A stretch of 33,747 bases of DNA from VBKO01 sp036393835 (GTDB lineage Bacteria; Myxococcota; Myxococcia; Myxococcales; 40CM-4-68-19): the NCBI GenBank assembly GCA_036393835.1, contig DASWGI010000297.1, forward strand, positions 1-33,747. The letters are read 5' to 3'. The notes under the pieces are model-generated. The model had not been told where the DNA came from and did no database searches. It was given only the letters and a program-made list of their open reading frames with translations. How positions within the stretch are numbered: position 1 is the first letter of the stretch; every line of letters begins with the position of its first letter. Shown one piece after another: positions 29,474 through 33,747 of the stretch. The position numbers were made by a program, and so were the translations under genes.

Positions 29474-31582
29474 ATGGCGGAGCACTGGACCAGGCGGGCG
29501 CGGCGTTGGGCGAGCAGGGCGGCCATGCCCGCCGCGATCCTCGCGCTCGCCGTCCTGCTGGTGCGCGGCGCCTTCGCGCAGTCCGCCGACCCCGGTCCCG
29601 CCCGCATCGCCTCCTGGACGTTCCTGGTCGCCGCCGGGGTCTGGGCGGCGCTGCGGCAGGTGACCCGGAAGCTGAGCGGAGCACGGGCGCCGGCGCGGTG
29701 GACGGTGGAGGCCTGCGCGCTCTCGGCGGTGGGCGCGCTGGCGCTGGCGCAGCTCGGCGGGGGGTTGTCGAGCCCGCTGTACCCTCTCGTGTACCTCCTG
29801 GGGGCCGGCTACGCGCTGGCGCTCCCCTTGCGCTTCGCGCTCCCCGCGCTGGGGTGGCTGCTGGGCCTGGACGCCGGGCTCTTCCTCGCCCAGGGCGCGC
29901 TGCCCGTGCGGTGGCCGCTCTTCGCCACGCACGCGGCCTTCACCGGCGTCTTCGCCGCGCTCTACCACGCCGTGCTCGCCGCGCGGCTGCGGGCCGCGCG
30001 GACGGCGGAGGAGGAGGCGGTGCGGCGCCGCGTGGCGGACGCGGAGCGCAGCGCGCGCGAGTTCCGCCTGGTCGCCACCGCCCCGGCCGACCCGGACCGG
30101 CAGCTCCTGGCGGCCGTGTCGGAGATCGAGGAATCGGTCCGGGGCGCGCTCTCGGTGGCCGCCGCGGCGCTGCAGCCCCACACGGTCGCCGTCTTCCTGC
30201 TCTCGCCCGACGGCGCGACCGTGCGCCTGCGCGACTCCATCTCCCGCAGCGACCACCTCTTCCGCGGCCCGCTGCCCACGCGCGAGGGCGCGCTGGGCGC
30301 CGTGCTCGCGGCGGCGAGGCCGGTCCTGTTGCAGGGCGACGGTCCCGCGCTGTCGCACTACGAAGGCCCGGCGCCGGCGCACTGCTTCTGCGGAGTGCCG
30401 CTGCGCGACCGGCAGGAGCGCGTGCTCGGCGCGCTGGTCGCCGATCGCGAGGCCGCCTTCGGGCCCGGCGACGAGCAGGTCCTGACGTCGCTCGCCGGCG
30501 AAGTGGTGCGCGCGATGGAAGGGGAGCGCCTGCTCGCGGCGGTGCGCAGCGAGAAGGAGGAGAAGGCGCGCTTCTTCCGCGCCCTCGAGGAGTTGAACCG
30601 CACCACCACGCTGGCGCAGGCGGCGGAGTGCGCCGTGGCGCAGGCGCGCGAGATGGGCACGCTCGATCTGTGCGCGGTGACGCTGGTCGAGGAGCCCGTG
30701 CGCGCCGGAGCGCGGCCGCGCCACCGCGTCCAGTCGGTCGCGGGAGAGGGCGCAGGTCCCCTGGCGGGCCTCACCTTCGCCGACAACCCCGGCCTGGTCG
30801 CCAACGTGGTCCGGCTGGGAGCTCCGCTGCCCGGCCGCGAGCTGCAGGCGATGGAGCGCGTGGTCATCTTCGACTCGGCCACCGCCGTGCGGGGCCTGGG
30901 CGCGCTGAAGATCTTCCCCATGCGCGCGGGCGAGACCACCGTGGGCACCCTGGTGTGCGGCACGCGCCGCCGCGACGGGCTGCCCGACCCGGTGCAGGCT
31001 GCGCTGGCGATGCTGGCGCTGCAGGCCGCCGCGGCGCTGGTGCGCACGCGCCTGTACGAGCAGGCCGAGCGGCTGGCCACCACCGACGGCCTCACCGGTC
31101 TGCTGAACCGACGCACGCTGTCCGCGCAGCTCGCGGCGCGGGTCCGGGAGGCGCAGCGCTACCGCCGGCCGCTCTCGCTCCTCCTGCTCGACGTCGACCA
31201 CTTCAAGAAGGTGAACGACACGCACGGCCACCCGGCGGGCGATGCCGTGCTGCGCGGGGTCTCGGCGGTGGCGCGCTCGCAGGCGCGCGAGACCGACCTG
31301 GTGGCGCGCTATGGCGGCGAGGAGCTGGCGGTGGTCCTGCCAGAGACCGACGCTGCGGGCGCGCGAACCATCGCGGAGCGGCTCCGGGCGGCGGTCGAAG
31401 GGACTTCCCACGTCACCGAGCAGGGCTCGTTGCGCGTCACCGTCAGCGTGGGCGTCGCCACCTGGCCGGGCGGAGGGCAGAACCCGGACGAGCTGCTCAC
31501 CACCGCCGACCGGGCGCTGTACCGGGCCAAGCAGACCGGGCGGAATCGCGTCGAGTCCGGCCCCGGAAAGGCAGCGGCTTGA
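29474..31582 (+). CDS. membrane-bound GAF-GAF-GGDEF diguanylate cyclase
   Basis: A 702-residue signalling protein expected to make cyclic di-GMP from two GTP. About five to six membrane helices fill residues 18-176. Two GAF-like sensor domains follow at about 205-355 and 375-535, and a GGDEF domain at about 540-697 opens with LATTDGLTGLLNRR. The active-site loop is YGGEELAVV (GGEEL, 614-618), an accepted functional variant. The inhibitory RxxD site (RETD) lies five residues before it, so product inhibition is likely. HFKKVNDTHGH supplies the metal- and guanine-contacting residues. Ligands of the GAF domains are unknown. It lies between the FtsB-like and PhoH genes. Confidence 0.93.
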   Translation: MAEHWTRRARRWASRAAMPAAILALAVLLVRGAFAQSADPGPARIASWTFLVAAGVWAALRQVTRKLSGARAPARWTVEACALSAVGALALAQLGGGLSSPLYPLVYLLGAGYALALPLRFALPALGWLLGLDAGLFLAQGALPVRWPLFATHAAFTGVFAALYHAVLAARLRAARTAEEEAVRRRVADAERSAREFRLVATAPADPDRQLLAAVSEIEESVRGALSVAAAALQPHTVAVFLLSPDGATVRLRDSISRSDHLFRGPLPTREGALGAVLAAARPVLLQGDGPALSHYEGPAPAHCFCGVPLRDRQERVLGALVADREAAFGPGDEQVLTSLAGEVVRAMEGERLLAAVRSEKEEKARFFRALEELNRTTTLAQAAECAVAQAREMGTLDLCAVTLVEEPVRAGARPRHRVQSVAGEGAGPLAGLTFADNPGLVANVVRLGAPLPGRELQAMERVVIFDSATAVRGLGALKIFPMRAGETTVGTLVCGTRRRDGLPDPVQAALAMLALQAAAALVRTRLYEQAERLATTDGLTGLLNRRTLSAQLAARVREAQRYRRPLSLLLLDVDHFKKVNDTHGHPAGDAVLRGVSAVARSQARETDLVARYGGEELAVVLPETDAAGARTIAERLRAAVEGTSHVTEQGSLRVTVSVGVATWPGGGQNPDELLTTADRALYRAKQTGRNRVESGPGKAAA

Positions 31583-31659
31583 GGACGATTTCGGGCTTCG
31601 TTTCCGGACCCTCCCGATCTACGCTCCGGGCGAAGGGTCGAGCCGCCCGGGAGCCCTCG

Positions 31660-32985
31660 TTGAGAAAGAACTACGTCCTCGACACCAACGTCCTCCTCCA
31701 CGATCCGAGCGCGCTGTTCAAGTTCAAGGACAACAACGTCATCGTCCCCATCTACGTGGTGGAGGAGATCGACAAGTTCAAGCGCGATCTGTCCGAGCTG
31801 GGGCGCAACGCGCGCCAGGTCTCGCGCGACCTCGACGCCTTCCGCGCCGAAGGGGGCTCGCTCACCGAGGGGGTCCCGCTCGAGGGGGGCGGCACGCTGC
31901 GGGTGCTGTTCACCCAGAAGGAGCTGCCGCGCGAGCTGATGAACGGCCACCTGGCCGACAACCGCATCCTGGCGCTGGCGACGGACATCAAGGACCGCGA
32001 GCCCAACCTGCGCTGCGTCTTCGTCAGCAAGGACGTCAACCTCCGCATCCGCGCCGACGCGCTCGGATTGCCCAGCGAGGATTATCGAAACGACAAGATC
32101 GAGAATCCCGAGGTCTACATGGGCGTGCGCGAGGTGGAGGCCTCGCGCGGCGAGATCGACTCGTTCTACGCGCACGGCGAGCTGCCGTTGCCCGAGGCGA
32201 TCGCCGGCACGGTCTGTCCCAACGAGTTCGCGCTGCTCAAGGACCGCGAGGCTTCCAGCCACACCGCGCTCGCCAAGTACAACGCTGCCAAGGGCAAGTT
32301 CGTGCCGCTGCTCAAGTCGCTCAAAGAGGGCGCCTGGGGCCTGCGGCCGCGCAACAAGGAGCAGAGCTTCGCGCTGGACCTGTTGCTCAACGACGAGATC
32401 AAGCTGGTCACCATCGTCGGCAAGGCCGGCACGGGAAAGACGCTGCTCGCCATCGCCGCGGGCCTGCAGAAGACCATGGAGGAACAGGTCTTCCAGAAGA
32501 TGCTGGTCTCGCGCCCCGTGTTTCCCCTCGGCAAGGACATCGGCTACCTGCCCGGCAGCGTCGAGGAGAAGCTGAATCCCTGGATGCAGCCGATCTACGA
32601 CAACGTCGAGTTCCTCATGGGGCTGTCGCGCGCCGACAAGAAGGCGGGCCGCAGCTACAAGGAGCTGGTCGACCTGGGGTTGGTGGCGATCGAGCCGCTC
32701 ACCTACATCCGCGGCCGCAGCATCCCCAACCAGTACATCATCGTCGACGAGGCGCAGAACCTCACCCCGCACGAGGTGAAGACCATCATCACCCGCGTGG
32801 GCGACAACACCAAGATCGTGCTGACCGGCGATCCCTACCAGATCGACAATCCCTACGTGGACTCCACCAACAACGGCCTCATCCACGTGGTGAACAAGTT
32901 CCGCAGCGAACGCCTCGCCGGCCACATCACGCTGACCAAGGGCGAGCGCAGCGCCCTGGCCGAGCTGGCCTCCAACGTCCTCTGA
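31660..32985 (+). CDS. PIN-PhoH ATPase (PhoH2/YlaK-like)
   Basis: A 441-residue two-domain protein. The N-terminal PIN domain starts KNYVLDTNVLLHDPSAL, with acidic residues such as Asp8 and Glu35 for a ribonuclease active site. The C-terminal PhoH ATPase has Walker A GKAGTGKT at 254-261 and Walker B YIIVDEAQNL around 359-368. PhoH2 proteins of this layout act as sequence-specific RNA helicase/ribonucleases in actinobacteria; the role here is inferred. The start TTG 31660 has GGGAG six bases upstream and gives the usual family length; a TTG at 31579, overlapping the cyclase stop, would add 27 residues of no obvious fold. Confidence 0.93.
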   Translation: MRKNYVLDTNVLLHDPSALFKFKDNNVIVPIYVVEEIDKFKRDLSELGRNARQVSRDLDAFRAEGGSLTEGVPLEGGGTLRVLFTQKELPRELMNGHLADNRILALATDIKDREPNLRCVFVSKDVNLRIRADALGLPSEDYRNDKIENPEVYMGVREVEASRGEIDSFYAHGELPLPEAIAGTVCPNEFALLKDREASSHTALAKYNAAKGKFVPLLKSLKEGAWGLRPRNKEQSFALDLLLNDEIKLVTIVGKAGTGKTLLAIAAGLQKTMEEQVFQKMLVSRPVFPLGKDIGYLPGSVEEKLNPWMQPIYDNVEFLMGLSRADKKAGRSYKELVDLGLVAIEPLTYIRGRSIPNQYIIVDEAQNLTPHEVKTIITRVGDNTKIVLTGDPYQIDNPYVDSTNNGLIHVVNKFRSERLAGHITLTKGERSALAELASNVL

Positions 32986-33009
32986 TCCGAAGCCGCGATA
33001 GGGCTAAAA

Positions 33010-33083
33010 GACGAACGCGGAGGCGCTGAGGCGCGGAGAATTCGGGGTTTTCAAACCCAAAACTCCGCGTCTCCGCGTTCATC
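33010..33083. repeat. imperfect palindromic repeat, copy 2
   Basis: The left arm (33010-33038) and right arm (33063-33083) are inverted copies of the CGCGGAG-unit sequence seen at 28978-29058; the right arm lacks one 8-base unit. The loop is AT-richer. It lies between the convergent PhoH and lipid-kinase-like genes, where it could serve as a two-way terminator. Confidence 0.8.
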
Positions 33084-33105
33084 TTGTAGTCTTGATTGTG
33101 GCGAG

Positions 33106-33747
33106 TCAGGCGGTGGCGGAGCGGGAGAAGTCGAGCAGCTCGAGGGGCTCGTCCCCCATGCCGACCACCAGCTGCTTGCGGTAGCCCTCGGCGTCGCCGC
33201 CGACCTGCAGGGGCATCTCGCGGTCGAAGGTGATCTGGACCTTGTCGCAGTGGAAGTCGAGCAGACCGCTGCGGGGCGTGTGCCCGCGCCAGATGCGCGG
33301 GAACTGGGCCAGCATCTTCGGCAGGCTCATCGCCGAGATGCGCAGCTGGAAGCGGCCCGGCGACTTGCGCGCGAAGGGGAACATCTGGAAGCCGAAGCCG
33401 TAGCACGGGACGCTGCCGGCGGCGGCGATGCGGCACGGGCCGCGGTAGATGACTTCGCCGCGCGCGATGTCGCGGCCGAGCGGCTTCCCGTCGGGGCCGA
33501 TCTGCCGCGCGGGCGCGCCGAGGTTCACCACCTCTACGTGGGGGACGCCGCGCTGCAGGACGTAGCCCGGGATGGTGCGCCCCACGATCGAGAGGAAGTA
33601 GCCGAGCCCGCCGGCGGCGGCGAACTGGAGCTTCCCGCCCTCGAGCCCCTTCTTGAGGCGCACGTAGTCGTTCAGCACGGCGGCGTCGATGCCCAGGCCG
33701 GCGAAGGGCGCCAGCTTGCCCTCGCAGTCGAGCAGGTGCACCTCGCG
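33106..33747 (-). CDS. diacylglycerol/lipid-kinase-like protein, C-terminal part, cut by the window edge
   Basis: The last 213 codons of a minus-strand gene whose start lies beyond the window; the frame is open to the final base. FAGLGIDAAVLNDYVRLK, then a long middle part and MPLQVGGDAEGYRKQL near the end, fit the C-terminal beta-rich domain of the diacylglycerol-kinase catalytic family, where the QxGGD(x)E block is typical. Such enzymes phosphorylate diacylglycerol, sphingosine or similar lipids at the membrane. The ATP-binding GGDGT motif should lie upstream and is not visible here, so the call is moderate. Confidence 0.65.
   Translation of the reverse strand, partial: REVHLLDCEGKLAPFAGLGIDAAVLNDYVRLKKGLEGGKLQFAAAGGLGYFLSIVGRTIPGYVLQRGVPHVEVVNLGAPARQIGPDGKPLGRDIARGEVIYRGPCRIAAAGSVPCYGFGFQMFPFARKSPGRFQLRISAMSLPKMLAQFPRIWRGHTPRSGLLDFHCDKVQITFDREMPLQVGGDAEGYRKQLVVGMGDEPLELLDFSRSATA

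Noticed and set aside
29039..31411. 790-codon minus-strand frame opposite the FtsB-like and cyclase genes
   Set aside because: Gln/Arg/His-rich shadow with no domain; the plus strand has intact GAF and GGDEF motifs.

Overview
The window is 33.7 kb of very GC-rich DNA (by eye about 70% G+C), with closely packed genes, many start/stop overlaps and frequent GTG or TTG starts. Proteins with signal peptides, an outer-membrane-type beta-barrel, lipoprotein signals and a WcaJ-type polysaccharide initiator point to a Gram-negative bacterium. The gene content and style (large uncharacterised proteins, GAF-GGDEF signalling, a PIN-PhoH ATPase, Fur) fit a Myxococcota-like organism. That assignment is inference; the window holds no rRNA or other decisive marker.

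Layout. 1-543 is a lower-GC stretch with at most the tail of one gene. 544-6636 is part of a surface-polysaccharide locus: a family 2 glycosyltransferase on the minus strand, two family 4 glycosyltransferases on the plus strand, an HtrA-like serine protease, a small four-helix membrane protein and a polyprenyl-phosphate sugar-1-phosphate transferase. 6636-13042 is a run of housekeeping and envelope genes: a NamZ/DUF1343 protein, nadD, an exported beta-rich protein, hemB, an RDD membrane protein and a 724-residue tandem ATP-grasp protein. 13120-15785 is a compact catabolic-looking module: a divergent LysR regulator, an RraA-family protein and a 3-hydroxyisobutyrate-dehydrogenase-like reductase. 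15868-20437 carries a P1/DmpA peptidase, a small very basic protein, a DUF72 protein, an FmdB zinc ribbon, a protein built of Fis-like helical repeats and a membrane/HEAT-repeat protein. 20451-22048 is an iron-control unit: fur behind a promoter with a Fur box, an outer-membrane-type protein with a second and better Fur box over its 5' end, and a tiny haem-binding lipoprotein.

The centrepiece is 22135-28935: one gene for a 2266-residue, mostly helical, almost cysteine-free protein. It has a Gly/Ala-rich hydrophobic block, four diverged internal repeats and, unusually near the C-terminus, a DUF4157 domain with an HELTH metallopeptidase-like motif. DUF4157 is known from proteins linked to extracellular contractile injection systems and polymorphic toxins, but no injection-system gene lies in the window. 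This is the best candidate for an undescribed system.

29165-32985 encodes an FtsB-like division protein, a membrane GAF-GAF-GGDEF diguanylate cyclase and a PIN-PhoH ATPase. The block is bracketed by two related imperfect palindromic repeats (28978-29058 and 33010-33083). The window ends inside a minus-strand gene resembling the C-terminal part of a diacylglycerol/lipid kinase.

Several genes (7833, 8417, 9271, 17614 and perhaps 3723, 15868 and 18718 on the minus strand) have a TAnnnT-like box ending 6-8 bases before the start codon and no Shine-Dalgarno, suggesting leaderless mRNAs; others (1509 minus, 14158, 21030, 31660) have clear ribosome-binding sites.
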